Assembly: GCF_033568475.1 (NCBI RefSeq)
Contig: NC_133122.1
Coordinates: forward strand, 139,879,402 to 139,943,401
Source of the DNA: Henckelia pumila
Taxonomy: Eukaryota > Streptophyta > Magnoliopsida > Lamiales > Gesneriaceae
Length of the DNA: 64,000 nt
Direction: 5' to 3'
Shown in pieces: positions 14,301 to 25,010 of this stretch. The stretch's first letter is position 1. Each line of letters begins with the position of its first letter. A program made the translations under genes and the position numbers. The notes under the pieces were generated by a model. That model was not told the DNA's origin, did no database searches, and was given only the letters and a program-made list of their open reading frames with translations.

Positions 14301-15044
14301 TCGGCGACGGGAGGAGCGTGGATGGGGTTAGGGTTTAGTGTGTTTTTAGGTGTTTAGTGTGTGAGAGATAGAGCACCACTTAATATTATAAAAATTGGTC
14401 CTAAAATGACCCGATCTGATCCATTTCAATGCATTTGTGTTATTTTACTCCAATATGCAATTTAACACATTTTTACCATAATCTGGAATAGCGAACTTTG
14501 ACCTGTCAACTAGACCAGTAAATTTTCAAATAAATAAATTGAGTCAATCTTAGGTTTTGACCAATCACCCAAAATGATTATTTTCTTCAAATTAAATTAT
14601 CTGGCATAAATAATTATTTTAATACCATTATCTCAATAATTATCTTGAAATGCCAATATTATCAGATATCCAGAAATAGTCAAACTCATAGACTAATTGA
14701 CACGTGTATTTTATAAATACACTCTGTAACTCAGTTGGCTGCAATAATTATTTTATACACTAAATAATTATTTTTAATTACCAAATAATTCGGTAAATAA
14801 ATTTTGGGTCGTTACAGTTATATAGAAAGGCTTCAGCAGCGGAGAACATCTGATCGTAACAGAAGACACTCAATGACCGAAGAAGAAAGATCCAACTATT
14901 TAGCTCGCCTTAGAGAATATTATCGGAAAAGAAGATGCCTTGATCATACCTCATCCACGACAAATTATTCTGATGTTTCCATCAATAACTTTACAACAAC
15001 TACTACAATGAATGTTCTATCAATACCAAACACTGATCAATTAT
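11379..15044 (+). CDS. Two-exon ORF with Arg-rich repeat modules, possibly Helitron-associated
   Basis: Exon 1 (11379-11601) ends at CAAG/GTACGA in phase 1. Exon 2 (14826-15044) starts after TATAG in the matching phase and ends before GTAAGC. The two exons encode related basic modules of the form RNRR-x-xMTxEQR/EERxxYLxRxRxxYxRRR, so the unit is repeated. Modules of this style are known to me from the N-terminal part of plant and animal Helitron proteins, but no Rep or helicase domain is present here. The intron (about 3.2 kb) holds a complete solo LTR. No third exon can be assigned with certainty. It is most likely a remnant of a transposon protein. Confidence 0.4.
11734..14816 (-). mobile_element. 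3.08-kb solo LTR, Ty3/Gypsy type
   Basis: Bounded by a perfect 5-bp target duplication GTTAT (11729-11733 and 14817-14821). On the minus strand it begins TGTAACGACCC and ends TTTCA, so it has TG...CA ends. TGTAACGACCC starts are common in plant Gypsy LTRs such as the Del/Tekay group, and a 3-kb LTR fits that group. No internal region, primer-binding site or second LTR is present, hence a solo LTR left by LTR-LTR recombination. It contains a long array of degenerate AAGCCCAATAAA-like units (about 12700-13100) and a GGC-repeat at 13846-13870. It sits in the intron of the Helitron-like ORF. Confidence 0.85.
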
Positions 15045-15359
15045 GTAAGCATCTTTTGCAATAAATCACATTCAATATACATATTTCAATTACTCAGCTT
15101 CACATCAATGTCTTTAATAACCTTTATTTACTCAATTTAAAACTAACAAAAAATCCACTTATCACTTTACCTTATTGCATTTATTGAAACTGAACGTCAA
15201 AAACGAAATAACCATCGTTTAACATTTACTCAAGTTTCATCCATGATGTAGATGTATATTCATATACATTCACCTAACTGCATTTCGAGTATTTTAAAAT
15301 AAAAATCAAATTTAGTTTTTCTATTTATTGATGGTCTTAACGTGTTATGACATATCAGA

Positions 15360-15895
15360 CAATGTTCTAAAAAGCTTGATTAAGTTTCGCTTAATCTCGC
15401 TTAAGCTTGAAACTTCTCTAAAACGCTTCGTTTCGGCCAAAAGTAATAAAAAAAACCGGTCAGACATAGATTGACCATGTCAAGTGTCATTAAATATGCA
15501 TAAATGTGATTTTTCTAAAAACCAAAATTGATTAATAAAACGAAAATAAATTATAAATTAGCGTTTTTACTATTGAGTGATTGTTACCAATGTTAGAAAT
15601 ATATAATATTGTATGACCAATTGTAGCGATGATGTGAATGCAAAACATATTGAGGGATTTACAGCTAATGTTTTAAATTAGACCAATTAATTTAGTTTAT
15701 GTTCGATGACACGGGATATTGAATGAATGATGAAATAAATTGAATTAGAATCTCACAAAGAATTAATGTATTACACTTGATTTGTTTGAGATGACTAAAA
15801 TTATAGTTTAAAATAAAAATATTTCGCGCTTAAGCTTAAAAAGCTTGAAGCTTGACTCCCACGCTTCGACACGCTTCATGCTTTTTAGAACCTTG
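15360..15895. mobile_element. hAT-type MITE, 536 bp
   Basis: Ends are inverted: left CAATGTTCTAAAAAGC, right (reversed) CAAGGTTCTAAAAAGC. The flanks carry ATATCAG on both sides (15352-15358 and 15896-15902; the eighth base differs, A against G). Inside are repeated TCGCTTAAGCTTGA-like blocks near both ends. The length, terminal sequence and 7-8 bp duplication fit a non-autonomous hAT element. No transposase is encoded. Confidence 0.75.
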
Positions 15896-15908
15896 ATATC
15901 AGGTATCC

Positions 15909-16051
15909 ATTATCTGGTGTTTCATCTACATTCGCCTCATGCAGTCACTCTGAACTTTCATACAATGCTTGCTTGTATTCTAAAAGTCAAACACAATCAA
16001 TAACTCACAAGTAGAGATTATCTGGTGTTTCATCTACATTCGCCTCATGCA
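15909..16051. repeat. 35-bp direct repeat pair
   Basis: An identical 35-base unit starting ATTATCTGGTGTTTCATC occurs at 15909-15943 and 16017-16051, separated by 73 bases. This suggests a local duplication right next to the MITE. Confidence 0.85.
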
Positions 16052-16150
16052 CCGTTTAGTAATATCCCTTATGCTTCTTTGAGTTTTTGCTGGGATTTAG
16101 GGTTATATATTTTGATTATGTCTGGAACTTCTGCTTATTGATACTGGCAG

Positions 16151-16245
16151 GAAAAGGTTTTCCTGTCTTGAATGAGGAAGGCAATTCAATTACCAAGGAT
16201 TCTGCTAAGAGTAGTTGGATTTCAGAATCAGCATCAATTTTAGAG
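16151..16245 (+). other. Orphan exon-like segment
   Basis: A 95-base open stretch between a plausible acceptor (GGCAG) and a GT donor encodes about 31 residues starting KGFPVLNEEGNSITKD. I do not recognise the source. An inner acceptor (AAAAG at 16152-16156) would join it in frame to the second exon of the Helitron-like ORF. It could be that ORF's third exon or a captured gene fragment. Confidence 0.3.
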
Positions 16246-17167
16246 GTGCATGTCTCTCGATTTTAGTTCTTCAGTTCCTGTCACTGTCTGTTTATCATTT
16301 TATAGCACCTGTGTGCATGCGTGTGTATGCTGGAATCGAGTGCATTGGCTGACTTCATCATAACATTTGCATTGGTTAAATTTTTATGGTGTTGAGCTTT
16401 TGCCATCATTTGAAATGGTTTTCACAATAGTAGCTAAGTGACTTGCAACACATAAAGACATGTTCTCTTTGATGTAAAGTAATTAAGTATATATTGAATG
16501 ATTGTGTATTTCAGTCTCGTGTAAGTGTATTGAACAATGCAGATTCATAAAAAAAATGCAGCATCAAATGGATTTTTGGTTGGAGTCAAGAAAAATGTAA
16601 CAAATATTATTTTAGATCTTCAGTCTCGGAATACTTTTATATAGCACACTTATTATTACTCATATTATATATGCTTAATATTCATGTACAAATGTCGCAA
16701 TACAACATAAAATTAATTATACGTCATTCATTTTTCTTTTCGAGTGAAATACAAATTAAAGATATTTTTATTTGCTAAATATATGTCGCAATTTCAATAA
16801 GAGTAACTCAACATTGCACAACGAATTCGGTAGAATATGGAAATTTACAGTAACAATCTGGTTTATATCCCAAAAATGTTGTATATAAAGACATTATACT
16901 TTCAGTTTTCCACATAGACTTCAAAAATTAACAAAAGAAGAATGTTTTCCTTTATTGTTTATTAAATTTGTTGCATTAATTAAATTCGTAAGTGTATATT
17001 TAATACTATTTCATTGCACTCATTTTATTTATGGTTATTATTGTTTGGATATGTAGCATGTCAATGCATCAATGTACAATAATCAGGAGAGGTTGTGAAA
17101 GAATTTTAAATTTGAGTTTTGAAGAGTATATATTTTGCAAAGTTTATTACAAGGAGTCATAAATTTT

Positions 17168-18868
17168 TGTTGGGTTGTGAAATACAAACAATTTTGATTT
17201 TGATGATAACAAAACTTGTTATTGTGTTTCTAACATATTTAATCAAGTGTTGTAGAGAGTAGATCAAAGTTGGAAATGTTTGAGCTGGAAATCAAATAAC
17301 TCAATCTGGCGCAGTTCAGTAAATCGATCATATCTCACAACTCGGTGATCCAAAGGACTTGAGGCTAAAACGGTTGGAAATATTACTCAAATATCTACAA
17401 GTCATATCTTAGGCAGGATGAGTTAATTCGGACGTTATCAAGGCGAAATGGTGGTCACAACATCGAGCTGGATGCAAAGCAGGATGAAGTTTCGAGATCT
17501 GCACAGAAATTCTGCAGAACAGAATTTCTGACACAGCTTAGTATTTCGAGTATATCTCTCACATACGAACTCGAAATTGAGTGATTCTTGATTCCGTGGA
17601 AAGCCAAGTGAAAGGGCTACAACTTTTAAGTTTATCACTTTGCCCAGAAATCAGTGAATCAAGAGCTAGAAGCAAATGAACAGATCAGCTTGAATCTGGA
17701 ACAAACCAGATCAATTGGAATGATGATCAACTACGAGATTAGATCAAGCTTGACCAGAACAAGATCAAAGTTCGATCAGATCAAAGTCGGATCAGACCAG
17801 ATCAAAGCTTGACCAGACCAGATAAGTTTGACCAGATCGAATCGGTCAAACCAGTCCGATGAACAGTAAAATCAGCTCAACTTCAGAAAATGGACAGCAA
17901 CTCAAATATGACTGTTGCAACTCCAGAAAGTGTCCAAGAAACATCCCAAACGGTCATATTATTGAATCTAACGTTCAAATCATTCTTGGAGCTTATAAAT
18001 ACAACACTTTGAAAATCAAACACAAGCTTTTGATGGGGATTAAAAGGATGGGCAGATTATAGAAGAAAAAGAAGCTAAAATGAGAGCAAGCCCAAGGTGT
18101 GAGGAAGAAGAAGAAGAGATAAGCTTTTAACGTTAAATCCTCTACACCAAACCCACTTTATAGAACACTCTTCCTTGTTCAATATCTTTGTATATGAGTT
18201 GAAGAGAGCTCACTCACACACATACGAGAGACATCATTTGCAAGATTAGTTGAGTGAGAGTCTTAGCACAAAGACGTTAAAGATTGTGTTTGTAGTCTTG
18301 GCATAAAGACGTAAAACATTATGTGGATTGTGAGGTTGAGGCCTACGATCGAGAGTGGCTAGGAGTTCTTGTTTAGGCATTTGATAAGTCCTAAATTGGA
18401 TTGGGTTTGTACAAATGAGTTTGTATAAATCAAAGTCTTCTAGTGGATCCTTCCGAGGTGGAAGAAGGGGTGACGTAGGAGATTGAGCTCCGAACATCCA
18501 TAAACAAATTCGTGTCTATTTGTTTATCGCATTTACATTATTATTGCCACTGTTTTAAGATGCATTTTTGAAGCATTTTATGTGTTCTTCATAGATCAAA
18601 ATATAGCATACAAAGTGTTTTATAAAATGCTTCAACCAAACTATTTTTATTATTTCAACTTGCATTCTTTCAAATGATTTATAAAATGTTTATTCGATTT
18701 CTACGAAGGATTATTTCGAGTGTATTCCGCTTGGTTTGAAAATCAAACTCGATATAATTCATCGATGCTTGGTTTATTTTTTAACATTTCAAGAACGAGT
18801 TATTGTAGCTCTAAAATATTTTTAAGTGTGTATTCACCCCTCTCTACACACGTATTTCGATCCTAACA
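17168..18868 (+). mobile_element. 1.70-kb solo LTR, Copia (SIRE/Maximus-like)
   Basis: Starts TGTTGGGTTGTGAAA followed by TTTTGATGATAACAAA, and ends with CACCCCTCTCTACACACG...GATCCTAACA. Both ends resemble large plant Copia LTRs of the SIRE/Maximus group. The flanking 5-mers are ATTTT (left) and CTTTT (right), a 4 of 5 match. The bases after the 3' end are not a primer-binding site and no internal domain follows, so it is a solo LTR. A degenerate array of GATCAGACCAGATCAAAGCT-like units runs through about 17690-17850. Confidence 0.72.
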
Positions 18869-19284
18869 CTTTTAATCTAGAATAAAATATCTCAATCATA
18901 TATAACTCAAATATGTTTCCAATGAATTATATGCTTATCTTTTTTTCCCGTATATTTTTTTTTTCTAATTTCCATTTATTGGCCAATAATTATGATCATT
19001 TATTAAATATTTAATGTTTATTTTAGATATGATTTTCTTTAGCAATCATGCTAATTTATGGAAAAATTATGTCAATTTTCGGTACAACTCTATGTTATCC
19101 ACATTTAGTCAAGTTTCAATTGAGGTAAGATAAAATTATTGTTTTAGACATTTACTCTCAACATTATTTTAATTTGTAACACACTAATTTAATATCCATG
19201 TACAAATGTCGCATACACATCGCGTGTGCCTCGATCGCTATTTAAGATGATACTTATATATGATTGAAATAAAAATTCAATTTA

Positions 19285-19317
<33 letters not shown>

Positions 19318-21902
19318 ATTAACTCAATATATGCATATGCATAGCATTTAATTAAACTGGAAAATTTAATAAATATATGATTATCATTAAATAATGTACA
19401 AATAAGATTATGATTTTTAAATAAATATCTCTGCCTCGCATGGTTATTTTCTTCAACTCCCCTCCTTTTCCCCCTTTCTCCATTTTTGCTTCGATTTATA
19501 TTGTCCTTGGCTCTTATCCAAGATTCACATTTTTGCTTCGATTTATATATCCAAGATTCACTGCCGGGAGATGTTAATCCGTGGAAAAACTGTAAGTTAT
19601 ATCATCAAATCGACCTGAGCTTCATCGTTTTTATTTAATAATTTGAATGTGCGATTGATGTTCTTTGATGTTGTTTTTAATTTACTTTATTTTAGGAAGT
19701 AAATTCATCTTTAGTTTTTAGGTTGGAGCTTTTTTATATTTGTTATGCCTTCACATTTATCATAAATTGATATTTAACTGTGTGCTGAAATGTTTGGATG
19801 AAAAATGAAGATTTTTTTTACGCCAAATCCAACTTTAATCACTGCAGACAAACAAGTTCTTACATTTATGACTCGTGGAGTGAACAATTAACTTCTTACA
19901 TGATTTATGTGGTGTTAGATAGATTAAAAAAATGCATAGGGTCAAATAGACCGTCATTGACACAAATTAGTAACATATGAGAATATTGAAGCTTTCCTCA
20001 ATCAATTTGATCGGTGTTTAATGGCCGCACAGTAAGGTTAGCATTAATAAAAAAAGTCTTTTTTTTTTTTTTTTTTTTTACTATTTTTAAAATACTAGGA
20101 TTTGGTTGTGTTACTTCTTGATCGGTGTTTGATGGCCGCACGGTAAGGTTAGCATCAATACAAAAAAGTTATTTTTTTTTAAAAAAAAACAACGCATGTG
20201 CGATGATCGTTAGTGATAAAAATGATATTTGTACAATATTCTCGCAGTGAACAATATAAAGTCATAAATCTAAATCGAGGCACGAGGAATGGAAGCAGCA
20301 ATCTTGTGCGAGTAAGCTAAGGTAATCCCCGCGCGAAACACAACATGGGTTCCTTAGTTCACAAAAAAAGTCTCAGTTCTAGAGTTCTTCAAACTAGCGA
20401 TAGACTCACACGCAATGCGTGTGTATCACGAATAAAATTTAAAATTATGATATTTTTATATTAATTGCAATATGTGGTATATACTATTTTCACATTTTGT
20501 AGCAACTTTTCATATGTTACATTTTCATAGATATTTGAAATGATGAACACAAAAATCGACAGAATATCTAAATTCAAAATCAAATTAAAAAAATCAAAAT
20601 AGTTGTCCGATAAAAGATTCAGAATCCAAATTAGTGAAAAACAATGGGAGAAATACAATTCATCTCAATACATTTTTTGAACATGAAAATTGTGGGATAA
20701 TAATAGAAAAAAAATTGTTTGGGAAAAAAATATAATATCTTGATTGATATTCTAAATTTCCTTCACTTCATCTTAGATAAAACATCCTCTGTACTAATAA
20801 GCATAAAAGATCAACATCCCTTTAAATGCCATCACATCCTTGGCTACTTACGGTATTCTTATAAAAATGGCGTTTTGTAAATGGTCGATGAACTCTTCCA
20901 AAGCGAACAACTTTTGATCTGAGCACTAAGGCAACAAATTTTTTTCAAATGGCATTGACATCCAGATTTAGAAATTTAAAATGTATGAATCTCATCTTTC
21001 ACCATTTTCATAACAAATCAATTTCTCTAAACTAATCATATTTTCTAATATAGTAAAAGATTTTCAAACTATAATTCTCATCTTTCATCATTTTCTTATA
21101 AATCCTAGAAATAATCAGAGATTTAACAAAATATCAGAAAAATTCATTATAAGAAAGCACACAAAACCGGGTATATGCATAGAAATATGAATGGAAAAAA
21201 AAATACAGACACCTACCTTAACCTTGCAATAAAAAAACATGTATAGAATAGGCTCTGGAAATCTATTTTCATCTTAGTGCAAGTGAAAGCTATAACATCA
21301 TTAACATGATTGGACAACTTCTCAAAGTGATTAATTATTATAATAGAATTAAAACAACATTGTAAAGCAAAGAGAACATGGCTTACGGAGCTTTCACATT
21401 GTTGGCCAATCCGAGCTCTGCACCCCCACACATGATGTTTCATCCTTCCATCACGAAATTCAATTTCTCTTTTCCTGCACATGTGACAAAAATGAGTTAA
21501 GTACTCCATAAAGCAAGAAAATTAGAGTGTCATATGGGCAATTTCAATAGTGAGATCAACAGTTAAACACAAATCAAATTTAAAATTCAATATTCTTCGG
21601 CAATCCATAATCCATAAGACAATCATGAAAAAAGTTGGCAATTTTTATAAGAAAAAAAAAAGCATGAAAAGTGCACGCGCGTACAATTGAAAGGAAGATT
21701 GAGAACAAAAGTAATAGTGTCTTTGAATGATACCGCCAGAAAAACCTCCAGTCGACATGTGTGGGTGTAGAGATTCGAAGTCCTGTAGATCGGAGACATT
21801 GATAATTGCTAAGTTGAAGAACAAAATGGAGAATCTGGTGTAGAGATTTGAAGTCCTGTGAAGGTACTGTAAAATTTTATTTTTAATTTTTTATATAGTG
21901 TA
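18869..21902. other. Repeat-rich intergenic DNA without a supported gene
   Basis: AT-rich. Contains a TA run at about 19283-19308, a duplicated TTTTTGCTTCGATTTATAT block at 19485-19560, and the tandem unit at 20007-20172. Two hairpin-like stretches, CACATCGCGTGTG near 19220 and CACACGCAATGCGTGTG near 20406, resemble Helitron 3' hairpins, but a CTRR end is not clear. A 98-codon open frame (21213-21509, minus) has several Cys and His residues but matches nothing I know. Confidence 0.4.
20007..20172. repeat. Two tandem units of about 55 bp spaced 111 bp
   Basis: Both units start TTGATCGGTGTTTRATGGCC and continue GCACRGTAAGGTTAGCATYAATA, followed by poly-T or poly-A. Units begin at 20007 and 20118. 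This is a small segmental duplication. Confidence 0.8.
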
Positions 21903-22355
21903 TGTTGGTCCCAGGTGCGGCATTACGAGATAGAAACTATAAAAATTGAAGAATAAATAGACACCAAGATTTACGTGAAAAACCCCAAAAATATTAGGGT
22001 AAAAACCACGGGCAAGACCAAAAGATTCCACTATAATATTTTGGAGAATTACAATTTCTCTCTGTGTTTCCAAAGAGACACACACTCTTAATACAGGAGA
22101 AAACCTATCTCACAAATATTATAGAAATACACTCAAAATACTTGAATGCTTTACTGAAGAAATGAACTCGAAGATGGGATGCTTTTGAATGCTGGGAATG
22201 CATCTATTTATAGATGCCAAAATCTGAACTTCAGGTGTGAATACGCGTGAAGGAAAATCAGAATGAAATTGCCTTCAGCTACACGAATTTTCTTCAGCTG
22301 CACATGGAATTTGACTAAATGCATATGAATGCATTAATTATGCCATTTGCCAACA
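21903..22355 (-). repeat. 3' LTR of the minus-strand Copia element
   Basis: 453 bp with TG...CA ends (TGTTGG and CCAACA). Nearly identical to 26466-26918; visible differences are in the CCCCAAAAATATTAG stretch and in TTATGCCATTTGCC. It lies beside the purine tract at 22356-22368. Confidence 0.95.
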
Positions 22356-22368
22356 TTTCTCCCACTTG
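22356..22368 (-). other. Polypurine tract
   Basis: Read on the minus strand, AAGTGGGAGAAA directly precedes the 3' LTR. This is the usual plus-strand primer of an LTR retrotransposon. Confidence 0.8.
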
Positions 22369-22430
22369 GAGATTTGATTGAAAATCAAACACATCTCCAC
22401 ACATCCTTTCAAACTTGCCATTCCTGCTGC

Positions 22431-23807
22431 TTACATTTCTGCTAGGCCACTTGAGGATCTACACCACTCAAACTTATCTGTGTTCACTGGCTTGGTCAGA
22501 AAATCAGATATATTATCCTTCGTATGGATCTTTAGCATGTCCACACTTCCTTCCTCTACTACTTCTTGTACAAAGTGAAATTGAACTCCAATGTGTTTAG
22601 TCCTGGAATGAAAGGCTGGATTCCTTGCAATGTGCAAGGCACTCTGACTGTCACAAAACAAGGGAATCTTATCTTGTTTGTGCCCAAGCTCCTCCAATAA
22701 CCTTTTAATCCATATTGCCTCCTTGCAAGCTTGAGTAGCTGCCATGTATTCTGCTTCCGTTGTAGATAACGCCACAACTGTTTGCAGTTTTGAAACCCAG
22801 CTGACTGCACCTCCTGCAACTGTAAACACATAACCAGTAGTTGATTTTCTTTTATCTGGATCACCTGCGTAATCTGAGTCCACATAGCCCCTGAGTGTAA
22901 AATCTGATCCTCCAAAACATAATGCAGCATCCGAGGTACCCTTAATGTATCTAAGGATCCTCTTAACCGTGCTCCAATGCTCTTGTCCAGGATTCGCCAT
23001 ATATCGACTGACTGCTCCCACTGCTTGTGCAATATCTGGTCTTGTACAAATCATGGCGAACATTAAACTTCCCACTGCTGATGCATACGGTACTCGAGAC
23101 ATCTCCATCTTCTCTGCTTCACTGCTAGGACACATCTCAGAAGATAACTTGAAGTTAATAGGAAGAGGGGTTGAAACTGGCTTACTATCTTGCATGTTGA
23201 AGCGTTGCAAGACTTTCTTCAAATAATTTTTCTGGGAAAGCCAAATCTTCCTGTTGCTTCTGTCTCGGTGAACTTGCATCCCTAGAATCTTGTTTGCTGG
23301 TCCCAAGTCCTTCATATCAAATTCCCTAGCCAACTGTGCCTTCAATTCTTGGACCCGATCTTTGTTGGGGCCTGCTACCAACATGTCGTCCACGTACAAC
23401 AACAAAATGATATAATCATCATCACCAGACCTCTTGAAATACGTACAAGGGTCTGCACTGAGTCTGTTGTACCCAAGGCTCATGATATAGGAATCAAATC
23501 TCTTGTACCAACACCTCGGCGCCTGTTTGAGACCGTACAGAGATTTGTTCAACCTGCAAACCAAGTTCTCTTTGCCTTTTTCTGCAAAACCTTCTGGCTG
23601 GAGCATATAAATTTCTTCTTCAAGATCGCCATGAAGAAATGCCGTTTTCACATCTAGCTGTTCTAGATGTAGGTCAAACACCGCACACATTGCCAATACT
23701 ATCCTGACTGTTGAAAGTCGAACCACAGGAGAAAATATCTCATTGAAGTCAATACCTTCTTTCTGAGCGTACCCTTTGACAACCAATCTTGCACGATACC
23801 TCTCCAC
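22431..23807 (-). CDS. Copia reverse transcriptase and RNase H
   Basis: 458 codons from an internal Met; the true frame continues upstream through the TGA at 23841-23843. Reverse transcriptase motifs include QLDVKTAFLHGDL, LNKSLYGLKQ and the catalytic YVDDML. RNase H follows with YVDSDYAGD and STTEAEYMA, and the C-terminal SQSALHIARNPAFHSRTKHI motif. The reading frame is the same as that of the integrase part, so only the stop separates them. It copies the element's RNA into DNA within virus-like particles. Confidence 0.93.
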   Translation of the reverse strand: MERYRARLVVKGYAQKEGIDFNEIFSPVVRLSTVRIVLAMCAVFDLHLEQLDVKTAFLHGDLEEEIYMLQPEGFAEKGKENLVCRLNKSLYGLKQAPRCWYKRFDSYIMSLGYNRLSADPCTYFKRSGDDDYIILLLYVDDMLVAGPNKDRVQELKAQLAREFDMKDLGPANKILGMQVHRDRSNRKIWLSQKNYLKKVLQRFNMQDSKPVSTPLPINFKLSSEMCPSSEAEKMEMSRVPYASAVGSLMFAMICTRPDIAQAVGAVSRYMANPGQEHWSTVKRILRYIKGTSDAALCFGGSDFTLRGYVDSDYAGDPDKRKSTTGYVFTVAGGAVSWVSKLQTVVALSTTEAEYMAATQACKEAIWIKRLLEELGHKQDKIPLFCDSQSALHIARNPAFHSRTKHIGVQFHFVQEVVEEGSVDMLKIHTKDNISDFLTKPVNTDKFEWCRSSSGLAEM

Positions 23808-23840
23808 TTGGTTATTGCCATCACGCTTGATCTTATAGAC

Positions 23841-25010
23841 TCATCTGTTACCGATAGCTTTTCTCCCTCGTGGTAGTGTAACAAGATCCCAAGTTTTGTT
23901 TCTGTCCAATGCTTTCAATTCTTCCTGCATCGCTGTCATCCACAGGGATACATCCGAGCTTTGAGTAGCCTCATGGAAACTCGATGGCTCACCATCCTCT
24001 GTTAATAGACAATATGCAATGTTGCTTTCAGTGACATAATCTGAAAGCCAACCTGGTGGTCTTCTCTCTCGAGTTGACTGCCTCACTTTGGAAACCTCTG
24101 ACTCAACTAGTTCTTGTACCTCGTGCTCTGGTACTGCTTCACAAGAAACTTGATTTTCGTCTGTATTATTTTCCACCTGAATGATAGTAGTTTTTGAATT
24201 CTGTGTGTCTTTGTCTCCCTTCACTTTATCTTCCTCGAAGATAACATCTCTGCTGATGATAAGCTTGTGGACAGTAGGATCCCACAAGCGAAACCCCTTT
24301 ACTCCATCAGCATAGCCCAAGAAGATACACTTTCTGGATTTAGAATCCAATTTTGATCTTTCTTGCTCATTGTACATAACGTACACCGGACTTCCAAATG
24401 TATGTAATCGAGAATAATCAGCTGGCTTGCCAGTCCACACCTCCATCGGAGTTTTCAAATCAATCGCCACTGAAGGAGAACGATTGATGATGTAAGAAGC
24501 GGTTTTGACTGCTTCTGCCCAAAATGACTTTGGTAGACCCGCAGTACTCAACATAGCCCTTGTTCTGTCCAACAGAGTTCTGTTCATCCGCTCCGCCACT
24601 CCATTCTGCTGAGGCGTGTAAGCCGTCGTGAACTGTCTTTTGATTCCCTCATGCTGACAGAATGCATCAAATTCATCACTGGTATATTCTCCTCCATTGT
24701 CAGTCCTTAAACACTTGATTTTCTTATCAGAATCAAGTTCCACTCGAGCTTTGAAAACTTTGAAGACTTCGAAAACATCTGACTTCTTCTTGATTGGATA
24801 CACCCAACATCTCCTAGAGAAATCATCAATAAACGAGACAAAGTATCTCGCTCCTCCTAGGGACACCACCGGTGCTTGCCAAACATCAGAATGAATCAGC
24901 TCCAATATACCTTTGCTTTTGGCAGTAGACGTGCCAAACTTCAATCTGTGTTGTTTACTGGTAACACAATGCTCACAAAAGGGTAGAGTCACTTTTGTAA
25001 GTCCCGGCAA
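23841..25010 (-). CDS. Copia integrase region, ended by an in-frame TGA
   Basis: 389 codons shown. The start has the second half of the zinc-binding GAG-pre-integrase region (FCEHC). The catalytic core has the D,D,E arrangement: HSDVWQAPV, TDNGGEY, and PQQNGVAERMNRTLL. The C-terminal part runs into the RT leader ending AIGNR, where the expected Trp codon of the Copia WVYKIK motif is TGA. This single change blocks RT translation. It inserts the element's cDNA in the genome. Confidence 0.92.
   Translation of the reverse strand: MPGLTKVTLPFCEHCVTSKQHRLKFGTSTAKSKGILELIHSDVWQAPVVSLGGARYFVSFIDDFSRRCWVYPIKKKSDVFEVFKVFKARVELDSDKKIKCLRTDNGGEYTSDEFDAFCQHEGIKRQFTTAYTPQQNGVAERMNRTLLDRTRAMLSTAGLPKSFWAEAVKTASYIINRSPSVAIDLKTPMEVWTGKPADYSRLHTFGSPVYVMYNEQERSKLDSKSRKCIFLGYADGVKGFRLWDPTVHKLIISRDVIFEEDKVKGDKDTQNSKTTIIQVENNTDENQVSCEAVPEHEVQELVESEVSKVRQSTRERRPPGWLSDYVTESNIAYCLLTEDGEPSSFHEATQSSDVSLWMTAMQEELKALDRNKTWDLVTLPRGRKAIGNR

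Noticed and set aside
19200..19240. Helitron 3' terminus (hairpin CACATCGCGTGTG)
   Set aside because: The expected CTRR end and an A/T insertion site are not clear, and no matching 5' end was found. Left as a remark.
21213..21509. Cys/His-containing 98-codon open frame
   Set aside because: Residue spacing does not fit a zinc-finger family I know, and the flanks are repeat DNA. Not called.
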